A stretch of DNA of 64,000 bases from Sapria himalayana (GCA_029783825.1 JAREIK010012355.1:1-64000); one strand, 5' to 3'. Counted from the stretch's first letter, positions 13,301 to 26,934 are shown. Made by a program: numbers and translations. Notes: a model not told the origin generated them from the letters alone.

Positions 13301-14028
13301 TATTTCATTCGATTATATATTTAAAGAGAAGGATCAGTAGATACTATTTTGAAGGATAAAATGTAGGAAATAAAAGAAGTGAATGATGAGATGAAAGAAG
13401 TTAAGAATGCAATGCAAAAGCAGATATCTTATATAGAGTCATAGTTAATGGACTTAACGTAGCAGATAGCATACTAACTTCTAGCAGAGAAACCATGTAG
13501 GAGAAGCAAGCACAAATGCACTAGCTAATGATGAAGATGATGATTTAGTATTAAATGATTATATACTTAAGTAATCTTTTTGTTTTAACTATGTAACTAT
13601 TGTATCAGAATAATTTCTAAATTGTTTATACTTTTTGTTAATTATAAAAAATGGGTTATAGTATATTTTTATTCAATTTAATATAAATATTTAAAAATAT
13701 GTAATCAAATTTTTTGTAAAAAATTAAATTGTGAAAATATATTTGGAATGAAAATGGCTAGGGAATTTTCCCTCCATAATTTAGATAGGGAAGTTTCTAT
13801 ATATATTCAGGAGAAAAATATTAATTACTAGTCTTAATTATGATCAAAAAATTAAGGAAAAAATATAATTAGCTAGGGATTTCTGTAATTCAAATATTTG
13901 CTAGGGAAGTTTTTTTCCTTTAATATTTTGTGATGAGCACTTTAGCTTTGGATAATTTACATCATAAATCCATTGCTATTCTATTTTAACGAGAGAATTT
14001 CTTATAATAATTAAGGAAAGTATCCCTA

Positions 14029-14052
14029 GTTATTTTGGCTTTTTTTGTAATG
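14029..14052 (-). repeat. Decayed right terminal inverted repeat of copy A
   Basis: The reverse complement begins CATTACAAAAAAAGCC and continues into 'taactaggga'. This resembles the reverse-complement terminus of copy B (CACCACAAGAAAAATACC) with several changes. Immediately outside it a TATC array begins. Confidence 0.5.
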
Positions 14053-14925
14053 CTATATGTCTATTTGTCTATTCATCTACCTATCTATCTATTTATCTTT
14101 CTGTTTATCTATCTATTTATCTAACTGCCTATCTGCATATCTACCTAATTGTCTAACTAACTAATTATCTATCTGTCTACATGTCTATCTATCTATTTAT
14201 CTATCTATCTATAGATTTGTTGAAATGTCTATTTATATATTTTTCTATCTATCTATCTATCTATCTATCTAACTATCTATCTATCTATTTATATGTATGT
14301 CAATCTTTCTACCTATTTATCTATCTATCTATCAATTTGACTATATTTCTATCTTTAAATATCTTATCTGACTATCTATTAATTTGTATATCTCTATCTA
14401 TCTATCTTTCTTTCTTTCATTCCGTATATCTATCTGTTATCTATCTAATGTCTATCTATCTATCTGTCTATCTATTTCTTTCTATCTGGTAATATTTTTA
14501 TCTATCTATCTATCATTTTATCATCTATCTATCTATTTATCTATCTATATACTTGCCTATCTATCTCGTTCTCAATCAATCTATCTATTTATTTATAAAT
14601 CTAAATAACTATCCATCTGTCTATCTATCAATCTGTCTATCTATATATATGTCTATATCTATGTCTATCTATCTATCTATCTATCTCTATGATGTCTATA
14701 TCTTATCTTTCTATATACCTATCTTTTTATCTATTGATTTGTCTATCTCAATCTATCTGACAATTTGTATATAAGTTTTTCTATCTATTTATCTATCTAT
14801 CAATCTATCTATCAGTATATCTATCTATTTGTGTATAGGTATATCATTCTAATTATCTATCTATCTATCTAAATATCTCTATCTATTCATCTATCTATCT
14901 ATCAGACTATTTAACTAACTTTCTA
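14053..14925 (+). repeat. TATC array between the two inverted CACTA-like copies
   Basis: About 870 bp of degenerate TATC units with plus-strand polarity, bounded on the left by the decayed terminus of copy A and on the right by the CACTA terminus of the inverted copy. It forms the spacer of the large foldback. Confidence 0.95.
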
Positions 14926-14943
14926 CACTAATAGAAAAACCCC
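14926..14943 (+). repeat. CACTA terminus
   Basis: CACTAATAGAAAAACCCC at the boundary with the TATC array; plant CACTA elements typically begin CACTA followed by a G/A-rich stretch. The subterminal repeats lie just inside. I could not establish a 3-bp target duplication because the flank is repetitive and the partner end is uncertain. Confidence 0.6.
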
Positions 14944-15530
14944 GTATAGTTAGGGATAATTCCCAGCTAAATGAGCATTTTTTAACTAAACGAGATATAG
15001 CAATGGATTATTGATGGATCGGTTCCCAATTAAAGTGTTTCTCGCTAAAATTTTAGTGAATGAAAGTGTCCCTGACTAAAATTTAGTGACAGAATAATGC
15101 CTTTCTAAAAAAATAATTTCCTTCGCTAAATTAGCAAGCTAAATGAGATTTTTCCGTTGCTAAATGAAAATAAAGATGAAAGATTTCACAAGCTAAAGTG
15201 CTCATCGCTAAATATTAGCAATGGACATAGTCCGTAGCTAAATAAATTTACCAACTAAAATATGTTACTAAAATAAAGATATCCCTATCTAAATTAGTTA
15301 GGGAAAATTACTTAGCTAAATTAGCAAGTGAATTTTCCCAAGCTTAATTAGCTAGGAAATTTCCCATAGGAAAATTTCCCTAGCTTAATTAGCTAGGAAA
15401 TTTTTCCTAGCTTAATTAGCTAGAAAATTTTCCCTAGCTAATTTAGCAATGGGAATTTTTTCTAGAAAATTTTGCTAGGGAAAATTTGCTAAATTAGCTA
15501 GGGAATTTTACCTATCTATTTTAATTTCAA
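14944..15530 (-). repeat. Subterminal repeat array of the inverted copy
   Basis: More than a dozen units with the core 'gctaaatta'/'tagctaggga', several arranged head to head (TTCCCTAGC..AATTAGCTAGGAA). The most regular part is 15285-15510. They have the density expected of transposase-binding subterminal repeats. Confidence 0.75.
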
Positions 15531-17409
15531 AACTATTTACAGAATTTAATTTATTTTAAAATTTTTTAATTAAATAATTTAATTTTTATATTAAATTGAT
15601 TAAAAACAAAAACTATAAATGATAATTTATAATTAACAAAAAATAAAATCATTTAATAACTTATTATAATACAATATTTACTTAATTAAAATAAAAAAAA
15701 TAACAAAATTTTATTACATCATATTCATCAATGTATCTACCGATAGTGCATAAAGTATAATCTATCCATTCATTGATATTACTTTCTCTTCCTCTGTTCC
15801 TCCGATCACCATTTTTCTACTGTGACAAAGCTATCCGAGTCATGACACATCATGTCTAGTGAAAAATTTCACTTATACAAGATTTGTATGGGTAACAATG
15901 GTACCATATTTGTAAGAAATTTAAACTACTCAATCAAATAAAATAAAAAAAAGTTATGTTTTGATAAGTATATAATACTATAGTATATGTATATATCATC
16001 GTCGTCACCACCATCATCACCGCTACTACTGCCATCACTGCCACTGCTGCCGCTACTACTACTGCTGATAATAAAATTATGGCGCCGATGATGCTCTGAT
16101 TAACTTGAGATTGAGCAAATTTTTGATGAGGTGACGAACTTCTTCTCCCAAAATAGGACCCGATATTCCTCTTGGACCATAATTACACATCACTACACGA
16201 GCATCATCATCATCATCATCATTATAAGACATAGTACAATTAAAACCAATCATTGCAGAATTTAGAGCAAAAAAACTTATTTACTCATACGTTCGCTTTG
16301 TACCATGTGATAATTGCATATCAATACAATTACTAAGATTTTTAAGACCAACATCTATTTGTCTGGCGGGCCTAGACTAGAAATATCATCCAAAGCTTTA
16401 GAAATGTCTAATATCCATTGCTTTTATTAATTGCATCTGTGAGCAATGCACGATGATGACAGACCAGCCTGAGCAATTATATATTCAAAAGTGTGTCTGT
16501 GTGTAAATGGGTGTGTGTGTATGACAATATATACATGTCTACAAATAAATATATGCTCCTACTTATGTGCACACTTGTTATACCTACGTATATACTTAGT
16601 ATATACGTGTGTATATACCAAGTATATTCATACTTAATATACTCAGTATATGTACATATATAGTGCATGTCATGTGCCACATGACTCTCAAAAGAAAGAT
16701 CAACACATCACAAGAGCTAGCACATGAGGGCCTGTATTGCACTGTCACAACATCTCACTCTGCATGATGAGCAAAAACCTAGTATCATTAACAAATTTCA
16801 TAGGCTTCAGACTTTAAGAAAACTAATTGACAAATAGAAATATTAAAAAGTTGCCAGGTGAAAATTAGAATAGTACATGCCCAGAAAAATAGAATTTTTA
16901 TCTTCCAAAACAAAAAAAAACAACACGTGCCAAAACAAAATAATTTAATCTCTAATGTTTTTGATGTTAATTCAAACACAACATGCTTTCTATCTTATAA
17001 ACCTAACATACTCTCGAAGATAAATTTTCATTATGTATTTCTTCTTCTGTGTGACATTATACTTGGTCTCTTTGATAGGTTTGGTTGCATTCGGAATGAG
17101 GCACTGAAATGCATGTATTTATATTTTTGAACATGATATCAAATTGGGGGAAATAAAAGTGATAATGCAGCTACCACCACCATCATTTCAGCTAACAAGT
17201 TGGAGACTGCCCCAAGACACCTGATGTTTTTTTAAAGAACAAAAGTAAAAGTGTTTGGAGTATGCCATCAATATAAGCACTACACTACCTAGACTAGATA
17301 CAAGTGAAATAAAAAATACAAAAATTAAAATAGTGCAATAAATATAATGAATATTATATATATCATCACCTCAAACTTAAAAGTAAAAAGAAATTAAGAT
17401 ACTCTAGAT

Positions 17410-17645
17410 AATTCTCATTAAAATCTTTGCCAACAATTGTGATGAGAATGGTTATTGCCTTGCCCAGCACGTACTAAACCCAGAATAACCGAGGTCTGAA
17501 CTAAGAGAGACAGCCAAGTTCTCTTCAGGGCCTGGCCATGGCACCTTGTCCACCTCACAAAGTCCCAGGCCCTAGACCATGGACCCTTGTGGGCCATGTC
17601 CCCTGGACAGTGTGTGCAGGTGGCAAGTGCTGAGTATTATGGCAG
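17410..17645. repeat. Inverted partner of the GC-rich island
   Basis: Reverse complement resembles 8590-8830, sharing 'gcagcattatatc', 'gggccatg' and 'caattgtgatgagaatgg' landmarks. Divergence is substantial, so the two copies separated long ago. Confidence 0.7.
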
Positions 17646-18485
17646 CATTATATCAATATATTATACATAACATAGAAGTTTGAATTGTTATGTGTATCTA
17701 TATATTCACATAATATAATTATTGTGTATTACAATATACAAAATACATACATACTATTTATAATGTACATACAATGTGTATATATACTCATATTGAATAT
17801 ATACATATACACATTGTATATAGACAGAAATTATTGTGTATATACATGAATACATAATGTAAAATAAAAATATATACATACCTAGTATATAAAAAATTTC
17901 AAATTATGAATTTAAAAAATTAAAAATAAAAAAAAAATTTTTAATTTAAAATTATAATTAATACTTATTAAATAAAAAATGGTAACATAATCTTTCAAAA
18001 TAAAACTAAAACATAAAAAATATTACAAATCATTAAGTCATAAAATGTTAAAAATTATAAGATCCTTTTCAATCTATCTATTATGATCTATACAACTTTA
18101 AATTTTATCATATACATCATCAAATATATTTTGTTGTACAGTAGGAATTTGATCTTGAAGACTCATCTATGTATTATCTTAATCTTTCTATCATAACAAA
18201 TTTTGATAATTTTGATTGTAATTTGATTTTCCTATCTAAAATAATATTAACAATAATAAATATGATAGACTTTAATATACAATAAACACAGTAAAGATCA
18301 GAAAATCACGAGACATTTTAGATATCATGAAAAAAATTTTATATAAGTTTTACAAAGTCAATGCATCTAGATTCTTCATATCCTTTAAAAAAAGTAGAAT
18401 AATAATTGATGTCTAAGTGTTTTAACAAGTTTTCTTATAGCTCTAACTTATCACGTACCTCTAGCTAATTTGAATTAATTCATAT

Positions 18486-19930
18486 TCATATCTAGAACAA
18501 TAACTATGATAAGTTATTCATTTATAAAAAATGAATATATTCATATCTTAAGATAAAAATGACTTAAGTTTATATATTCCATGAATCAAATAACATTAAT
18601 ACATTATTGTACATCCTGACATATTCAATGTTATATGATGTATTTTTAAAAATGTATATTTAATGAAATCTACTAATAATTTTTTTTTGTTTTGAATCTA
18701 TTTAGTTTTAATGATATTATGTAATTTTTTAATAATATATGATATGCTTTCAATGAGCAATATTCACTGATTCTCTTGGTATTACTTGAGAAGGATTGAA
18801 TATGTTTGGTAGCATTTGATGACAAGTCTATGTTTTTCAATCACATTCAAATTTTATTAATGATACGTCTTTTTATTATTGCATATGAATTTTTTTGATC
18901 AATTTCAATCATTTTCAATAAATATGTAAGATATGTTAACATATTTTTTATAGTTCATGATTAAATTATATGTGTTGGTCTTACAAAAATAAAACATACA
19001 TCAAATAATTTGAAATAGAAAATTCATAAGAAATAATGAAAAAAAATAAACAATAAAATAAAATACAACCTAATAACACTCAAGATTTGAATGATAAAAA
19101 AATGAAAAAAAAACTCTTTTATAAATGTGCAAGAGGAGCTCTCAAATGAAAGAGCAAGCAAGATGAATCTTCACCCACCCATAGTTGACTTTTCCCCACA
19201 TATCAATGATCTTCAATTTTATTAGTTGGATTTTTATACAAATTGATAATTTTCAATAATATTAAATAATATCAAACATTTGTTTAATGATATATGACTT
19301 TAAATGATATATGATTTATTTTGATATATGTTAACATTTTTTTATGACACTTGATTTTTTTTATTATAATTCCAAAACAATTCATTAATATTTGACATCA
19401 TAAAATCAATCTTACTCCATCAAAATAGAAATATCGATATTTTTATATATGTCCACAAATTATTGTTTATTTTGAATACGAGAAAAAACTTTGTTACACT
19501 TGCTAGTAAAAAGCTAAACAACGTACACTTTTAATAATTTTAATATGGTATATAAAACTAAAATATGAACATGTTGTACAATTTTTAAAAAATAAAAAAA
19601 TATTCATAAATAATTGAAGTCATAAAAAGTTGTCTTAAAATGATTTGAAAATAAATCACCAATATATAAAAAATATAAAAAAATATAAAATGATAAAAAA
19701 TCATGAATATTTATTGCATTTCAAACAAAATTGTTAAAAAAGTTAGATTTTCATGACATTTAATGGAAAACTTTTAGTGTCGATCAAAAATATTCTAACA
19801 AATATCAAGTAATTATCATTGAAAATATATCAAATAGTATTATCCCACCATCAAATGTATTGGATAATATTCAAGATTCTTCAATCACCACTTATATTGC
19901 AAAACAGCATCATAAAACTAAATGAATATA

Positions 19931-19970
<40 letters not shown>

Positions 19971-20569
19971 TAATTTACATTTATACAACACACACACACA
20001 CACACAACATCATATGTATATATGCATATGCATATATGTATGCAAATCTATAAATATATATAGATATATTGATGTTATTATATATGATGTATATATTTAT
20101 ATGTGGATTTTATAAATGATATACATGTACATATAAATTTACATATATGTGATAAAGGCGATATTAAATCATGATTGAATGAAAAAATTACTTACTTGTT
20201 TAATTTACAGTATTAATATTTTTATGTGCTAAGAAGGCAACGACTAGAAAATAAAATATAGAAAGAAAGGACATAATTTTGATCCAAAGATCATATCCTG
20301 ATTATGATTCTAGAAAAATAGAATATATAAAGAGATATTTTAGTAAAATGAAGATTGTTGCTGGCGATAGTCATCTATTAAAATATTTATTTGCTAGATC
20401 TTTCTCTATTTGGTTTTATTAGTAGTGTGTTCATTTTCACTCCCCTTCAAGCATGGAAATGCAACAGAATGAGTGCTAAACTTGTATTGAAAGTCATTAA
20501 AAAAGAGGTATTGAAAACTTTCATGAAAATATCAACAATTTTTTAGAGGAAAGATGACGGAGTTAAAAA
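18486..20569. other. AT-rich sequence without recognisable genes
   Basis: No coding sequence is recognised. A (TA)n run at about 19935-19970 is followed by a short (CA)n at 19988-20007 that makes a spurious Tyr/Ile frame. The right part (about 20170-20569) lies just downstream of the minus-strand Copia RNase H remnant, where its 3' LTR would be expected, but I cannot define LTR borders. Confidence 0.7.
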
Positions 20570-23080
20570 TGCTGAACATGAAATTTTCATGAATAAAATG
20601 GTAGTCAATTTCAATGTATTTGATGCAAGCATGAAAGATATGATTATGTAATAAGTGAATAACAATTTGATTGTCACAGAGGAGGAGAGGTTGATGTTTG
20701 GTTTGAATTCTAATGTCATGGAGAAGATATTGGAGTCACATGAGATCAGCAATAGTAGTGACCATAGTGCAATATTATGTTTATGCACTAGAGTGGGAGA
20801 TGATAGGTTACTTTTTGGAACCAAAATTGATGTATTTTCATGAATAAAATGATAGTTAATTTCAATGTGTTTGATGCAAGCATGAAAAATATGATTATGT
20901 AATAAGTGTGAATAACATTTTGATTATCATGAAGAAAGAGAGGGTGACGTTCGAGTTGAATGGCAATGTCATGAAGAAGATATTGGAGTCACATGAGATT
21001 AGTAACAATAGTGACCATGGTGTGATATTATACTTATGCACTAGATGGAAGATGTTAGGTTACTTATTTGAAGCAAAATTAATGTATTTTGATTCAAGAA
21101 AGATGCAAAAACTAAAAGTAATTTGTTGAGTTAAAAGGATGACTTACCTAATCTACATTACAAAAGGCATTAAAACTAAGTGAAATTTATTATAAATATT
21201 TCAAACCACATTTGAGGGTTTCCTTGATGCAACTAAGTATGTGTTTGACTACATGAAAGTCCATTGTTGGATTTTGGAAGTGTTGACTGACTAAGTTTAC
21301 AGCATAACTATGATTAAGGCGAGTTAATCTGAGACATTGAAGGGACCCACAAAGTCATTGGTAAGTTATAAGATTAGTGAGATGCTCATCATCTAGAAGA
21401 GGAGTAGGTTTGTGGACAATGAGGGAATTTGTTTTTGTAGCATCAAGCATGTTTGTTTTAACTAACAGGTCATGTGCATATTTAATTTGATTAAAAAGAG
21501 GCATCAGTAAATTTTTAACCTCTATCCCATAAAATAATTGAGATTGCATAAATATTCAAAGAGAAAGCATCATTTAGTCAAGTAATGAGGTAAGATATAA
21601 AAAAGTGGTCATTACTAATAAGAATTATATCATCAAGATAAACAAGAAAGAGGACAAGATAAGTAAGTGTGATGAATGAATAAAGAGTTATCAGCTTGAT
21701 TGAATTTAAAACAAAAAAAAAGATTTTCGACAAAAGTTTATCAACCAAGCACAAGGGGCTTGTTTATGGCCATATATAGACTTATGTAGAAGACATACAC
21801 AATGCATGTAGATTGTTCTCACAAAACTAGGAGATTATTACATGAAAATCTTCTCAAAGATAACCAATTAGGAAAATATTCTTGACAATAGAAAGGATGA
21901 GATGACTTGTGGTAGCCATGAAGGGCTAAAAGTTTCACCAAAATCAAGTCTAGGAATTTGGGAAAATCTCTTAGCAACTAAACATGCTTTAAAGCAATCA
22001 ATCATATCATATTATTTGAATTGGGTGCAATATACCATTTTTTTGCCAATAACATTAACATTAGAAGGTTTGGACACTAAGTCCTAAGTGTATTAGCAAT
22101 GAATAGTAGCAAGTTCTTCTTGCATGGAAGGTATGCTGATGGAGAACCTCGAGAGTATTTTTTAGTGTCTAGTGATAAAGCTAACAATAAAGACAATTCT
22201 TGAAAGCTATTCATCAAGAGTAGAAAAAGTGGTAATGGAAAGATTATGAAAGAAGATAATTAATTTTTATTTAGAGAAACAAATCTTATTGATATGTGTG
22301 AGAAATATAATCTAATTTGATGGTGGATACAAGACATCTATAAAATTTGGGTACAAATTATATCCTAAGAAAGAACAAGTACAACCTTTTTGAAGATTTG
22401 TGCATGTATACAGGTTTTTAAATAAATAATGAAGAGTATACCAAAAACACATAAGATATAGTAACTTGGATGGTAATCAAATAATTTAAAAATGATAATT
22501 ATTACCAAAAGAAAATAGATGTAGTCTGTTAATAAGATAAGACATAAGTAGCAATTAAGAAGGTATCAACTAGATTTTAAAGGGACATCAGCATGAAAAA
22601 CAAGGTTACAACTTATTCTCTACAATATGTCATATTTATCTCAGCTAACACCTAATCCATTTGTTCATGGGTATGTAAATATGATATTATTTTAACCCAT
22701 ATTGAAGCAAATGATTTGAAAAATTACTGAAAAAAAATCATCTTCCTCCATCATATTACAAAGTTTTTATCAAAAAGGTTTTCACAAACATTTGAAAATT
22801 TAGAAAAAATGTGTAAAAATTAGATTTGTAGCTTAAGATATACACATATATACCGGATAAAATCAACAATAAAAATAACATTGTATAAATTTATGGGTGG
22901 AAAAGAGACTTATTTTGCCAAATATATCACTGTGAATTTTTTCAAGATGAAAACTTATAGTAGTTTTTGATTTATTAAATAAACATTGTGATAGTTTCCA
23001 AGTTGATAATTAGTGCAAGGAATATCCTAACTATCAAATTGGAAATTGTAATAACCTTTTTATTCTCTTAATTCTTTAAA
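20570..23080 (-). pseudogene. Decayed Copia retrotransposon pol (integrase-RT-RNase H)
   Basis: Read on the minus strand in shifting frames, the usual Copia order is visible. Around 23060-22740 is an integrase remnant with 'HSDIFGK' and a later R-x-M-x-x-Y pattern. At about 22060-21900 is the start of reverse transcriptase, 'CFKACLVAKRFSQ..RLDFGETFSP' (Copia consensus: YKARLVAKGF.Q..G.DY.ETFSPV). At about 21540-21190 are 'HDLLVKTNMLDATKT' and 'HSYAVNLVSQHFQNPTMDFH', and at 20840-20580 RNase H with 'SHVT', 'DNQIVIHLLHNHIFHA' and 'IKYIEIDYHFIHE'. Many stops and frameshifts make it non-functional. The catalytic RT 'YVDD' box was not located. The RNase H end is duplicated. Gag and the 5' LTR are absent; a LINE remnant lies upstream instead. 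Confidence 0.85.
20584..21090 (-). repeat. Tandem duplication within the Copia RNase H region
   Basis: Two adjacent copies of about 255 bp (about 20584-20838 and 20842-21090), each with 'ttcatgaataaaatg.tagt', 'gatgcaagcatgaaa.atat', 'ggagtcacatgaga' and 'ttatgcactaga'. Each encodes on the minus strand the end of RNase H including the DNQ and IDYHF motifs. Divergence between copies is moderate. Confidence 0.9.
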
Positions 23081-23480
23081 AAGACATATTAGGATGCACT
23101 ACATGAGCATACCAAATTTTTGGTATATATTTGAGATTTTGTAATAATAAAGTTTACATTTTTTCATGTTAAGGATAAAACGAATTCTTATTTATGATAT
23201 TTGTCATTATCTACATATATGAAATCCTAGATAACAAAATATAAAAAGTTTAATTCAAATAACAAACATTATCATGAATAAGTTGAACTAACAGATAATA
23301 AATTTATTTTTTTATCTCAAGAACTATTAAAACATCTTAAAATTTAATTTATCATTAAATTTAAAAAGATACATTACCAGTATAGTAAGTAATTAGTAAT
23401 GCTTCTCTATCTCCAACAAGAATGCGATCATTACCAAAATAAGGTTTCAATGTTTTTTAATTCAATTCACATTGAGGATA
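23081..23480. other. Junction between Copia and LINE remnants
   Basis: AT-rich sequence upstream (in minus orientation) of the Copia integrase remnant. It may contain worn gag-pre-integrase sequence, but I see no dependable motif, and no LTR border. Confidence 0.5.
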
Positions 23481-25300
23481 CTCAGCTTTGTGAACAGCTG
23501 AATTTTAACTCATAATTTTCCAAGGGAATCCATCTAGGTGAAGATGGCATGCTCAAGATTGTGAATTTTAAATTATTATAACTTAGATACCTAGAACTTT
23601 TTGAGTTATGTGGAACAAAGTTTGAGTAATAATTTGTAATAATTCTTCCTATCCTCCCCCTATTTTTTACAAATCATACTTTTAGCATATTTTAATGCTC
23701 CTAGTAGATTGAATAATCTAATCTCATATAATTATAATTGCTTTCCAAAATGATATATCATCTCGAGAGGAGATATTCCAAATATCATATGAGGCAAGAT
23801 AGTAATGATGGATCCAATGGATCTATTAATGAATCCTATTTATTATTGATACACAATAGTTTCTTAATGAAAAAAAAAAATATCATTCTTTAGGTTGATC
23901 AAAAGAAGAGCCAACCCTCTGTGAGAATAGGTTTATAAACCATGCTCCATGAGATCTTGTGCCTATAATATCTTTCAATGGTTGGGAGCCCTATAAAATC
24001 TTCTACATAAGTTATCAATGGAAATAACATAGCATGAGGGATGAGGTGGAGTAAAAACTAGTATCCTCAATTCCTTGGATGATAAAATCCAACAACTCTA
24101 TCCTTTTTGTGACAAACAATAGTTTTTCAGCCCACAGTTGTATTATAGAAGAAATCTCATGGACTAGAGAAGAATTGTGAAGTGATCAATCTACTTGATG
24201 ATTATGAAACTCCAATAAATATAAAAGGAAGTTTGATGTGTGAGAATAACGATTTATTAATGATCAATTCATGGTGCTCATGTTTTATCCCTCCAAATAA
24301 ACTGTTTAATTTGGAAGGATTACCTTGCAGTCCTAATGGTTCAGAAAATAATTGGACACTATCTAATAAGGAATGAATAGAAGATCATTCTCTTTTTGAA
24401 AAAAAAGATAAAGATCATTCTACATACATAAGATGAGAATGTATTGTTTAGTATGTTATGGATGGAACAAAAATAGTATCTAGTGGTATAATTAATTAGT
24501 TTGATAGGTATTCCATAGCAATTAAAAAAGATGTGGGGAGATAGTGGATCATCACAAGGTCAAACTTTTTCTTTTCTGAAAAATACCCATTGCACTATGC
24601 CCATTTATCCTTATGGAATAGCTGGTGGTTGAAATACACAAATAAAAATATTGATGATCTTGTTTGAGAAGCCTAGTGCATGCAACATCTCAGTTATGAA
24701 TACCAATTTACCATGTCAAAGATCTATTTCAGGTCTATCTTAAAACACCTAGAGATATACCCTTCCTTGTATATCTCCTAAACAGATGTTGAGCAAGAAG
24801 AAAATTATCATTATTAACCTTCCTTAGTATACCAAAGTTTGGTCAATAAATCATTAGCTATATTACAAGAAGAAATCAATCTATAATCTTTAATAATAGA
24901 TGCATGAAAAGATTTAAGTATTAAAACAATAGATGCATGATTGATATGTTCCAAGATTTTGTCATTAATAATAAATGCTTATCATGCAATAGTAACATCT
25001 TGTCTAATATAATTTTTTTAGTGTTTACAAATTTCAAGGAAACCCCATCAGACCCTAGGTTTTTTAAATCTTCAGTATTTAAAAGGGTAAATTTCTATTT
25101 TTTAAAGAAAAAGGATAAATACAATTTCCTATATGTTCAAGGGTAAAGATCATTCCAAACTTGACTACGTCACCTAGATAAGAGGGAGATTGTATGTAGT
25201 CCCAAAAATATTTTGAATATATTTGTGAATTTTAATGTCACTCCTCCCAAAGAGCTAGTTGGGTCCCCATTTCCATCGATGATATAGACAATATAATTAT
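23481..25300 (-). pseudogene. Decayed LINE (L1-type) reverse transcriptase
   Basis: On the minus strand, in broken frames, there are successive plant LINE RT landmarks. Near 25280-25160 is the pre-RT linker 'IDGNGDPTSS...F'. Near 25060-25020 is 'LKNLGSDGVSLKF' (family: LK..KAPG.DG....F). Near 24800-24640 are 'NFLLAQHLFRRYTRKG', 'FKIDLK', 'FDMVNW' and 'FITEMLHALGFSNKIIN'. Near 24630-24500 are 'CISTTSYSIRINGHSAMGIF' and 'ISPHLF' (family: C..T..YS..ING...G.F...DP.SP.LF). Near 23970-23900 is 'HKISWSMVYKPI', a post-RT element. The FADD catalytic box was not identified. The element is truncated at both ends; no endonuclease domain was seen. Confidence 0.8.
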
Positions 25301-25965
25301 TTTACAACCTTGAGTTAATCATGGCATGAAATGCAATGGCCAAAAAAATGATTTGGGCAAATAAATAAGATAAATGTTGGGTTAAGCCAAACTTGGGGTT
25401 TTCTAAGAAATTAAAAAATGATTAAATGATAATTAATAATATTAAATGTTATATGATTATATTGATAAATGTCCAGTGCAAATGAATATGTAAATATATA
25501 ATTGAGTATTATATGTTAAATAAGAAATTGACCGAACCCGAAAAATTAACTAATAGAAAAAGGGCAAAATATAAATTTGGTAAATGAGGACCTAACGGTC
25601 ATATATTAATATATTTATATGCCTACGTATGATTATGAGAAACTTGAAATGCGAATAAAATAAAATATGGACTATATAATATCATATATTCTTATAATAT
25701 ATGAATATATTATGAGAAACTTGTTATATCTAGACATATATAAGATATATAATATATATGTCTAAAAAGTAAAATTAACTCATATTAAACAGACAAACCT
25801 ATCACTTAACTCTAACTTATTTGAATTAAAAAGTTATCATCTTCAGATACTTCATAATCATAATTTCATTAAAAAAATACTTATTTTCTTAATATTTAAA
25901 TAAATTTTTAATTAATCAGAAATTATACTTTTTATTCTTATAGCTAATTGATTCCTAATCTAAAT
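25301..25965. repeat. AT-rich interval with a dispersed repeat at 25787-25870
   Basis: 25787-25870 ('caaacctatcacttaactc', 'taacttatttgaattaaaaa', 'tatcatcttcaga') is close to the reverse complement of 7740-7815 and to part of 18425-18485. It therefore matches the outer end of the CACTA-like copies and may be another fragment of the same family. Nothing else recognisable. Confidence 0.6.
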
Positions 25966-26429
25966 GTAATATGTTTTTATAGTTATACATATAGTAAGAT
26001 ACAATTATTCATCATTATATGTTATTGTACATATAGTATATATAGTTATAAAAAGATATAATTATATATATATTTAAACATATAGTTATATATAGATATA
26101 TTCATATAAGTAATTATATTTAGTTGTACATAAATATATTCAAAGTTATAAACAAATAAACAGATTTACATATATGTATACATAATTACAAATATAGTTA
26201 TATAATATATATAATTATATATAATTATATATAATTTTATATAGTTATACAATATTAATATATAGGTTTACACATATAGTTTAGTAGCATATATAACAGA
26301 TGAAGAGTTTAGATTACTACAACCTTGCAAATTATTGATTTAATGCAAAAATTGCTAAATTCTACTTCACTGAAAACTTTATCTCATGATTTTGCAAACA
26401 TTAATGTCATAAATAAATATAATTCTATA

Positions 26430-26775
26430 ATATTTATGTACATATATACTGATATATATTTACATATACAAATATAGTAGTATATATGTATTCACTAGTA
26501 TATATGTATTTGCACATATATACTTGTATATATTTATAAGTATATAAATGTACATATATACTCGGTAAATGTGCATATACACTATAGTGTATATGTACAT
26601 ATATACACTATAGTATATATGTACATGTATATACATTTACACTATAGTTTATATGTACAAATATGTACATATATACTTGTAAATACTTATACATATATAC
26701 CAGTATATATGTATATGTACATACAGTATATGTACATATACACTACAGTGTACATGTACATATATACTCAATCAA
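26430..26775. repeat. Palindromic TATATGTACATATA block
   Basis: Runs of self-complementary 'tatatgtacatatatac' units, some with an inserted 'actatagt' or 'actagt' core. It is similar in style to the blocks in the CACTA-like copies at 11580-12510 and 40090-40940, but lacks their frequent CGTA steps. Confidence 0.8.
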
Positions 26776-26934
26776 GTTCCACGTGTAAAATCACTTGGCT
26801 ACTCAATGAATGTTTTCATGTAGATAACAAGTGAATAAGCAAAGTACAAACTAGATGATAGATATTATTAAATAGAAATGCATTATAGTCTATTGAAGTT
26901 GATATTTAGCCATGAAAGAAACATAATAGCAAAC

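Larger units (their letters stand above)
7740..14052 (+). mobile_element. CACTA-like non-autonomous element, copy A
   Basis: Defined by comparison with the copy at 38171-41954 and the inverted copy at 14926-18485. In order it holds: an AT-rich segment also found inverted at 17650-18485; a GC-rich island (8590-8830); a CA-rich stretch near 9735; a trinucleotide tract (10262-10590); two copies of a ~290-bp segment (10770-11060 and 12520-12815) separated by TATACGTA-type palindromic repeats; subterminal repeats of the 'gctagggaattttccct' type (12985-13300, with weaker ones to 14030); and a decayed terminus. No transposase frame is recognisable. Assignment to CACTA rests on termini and subterminal repeats of the family, not on a protein. 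Confidence 0.6.
14926..18485 (-). mobile_element. CACTA-like element, inverted copy
   Basis: Starts with a good terminus, CACTAATAGAAAAACCCC, followed by dense 'agctagggaa' subterminal repeats to about 15530. The remainder is the reverse complement of parts of 7740-13300: the single 290-bp segment (15690-15970), a short GCN tract, the region matching 9660-10250 (16090-16700), the GC-rich island (17410-17645) and the AT-rich end (17650-18485). Most of the palindromic tract and one copy of the 290-bp segment are absent, so it represents a state without the internal duplication, or a deletion of it. No transposase was found. Confidence 0.65.
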
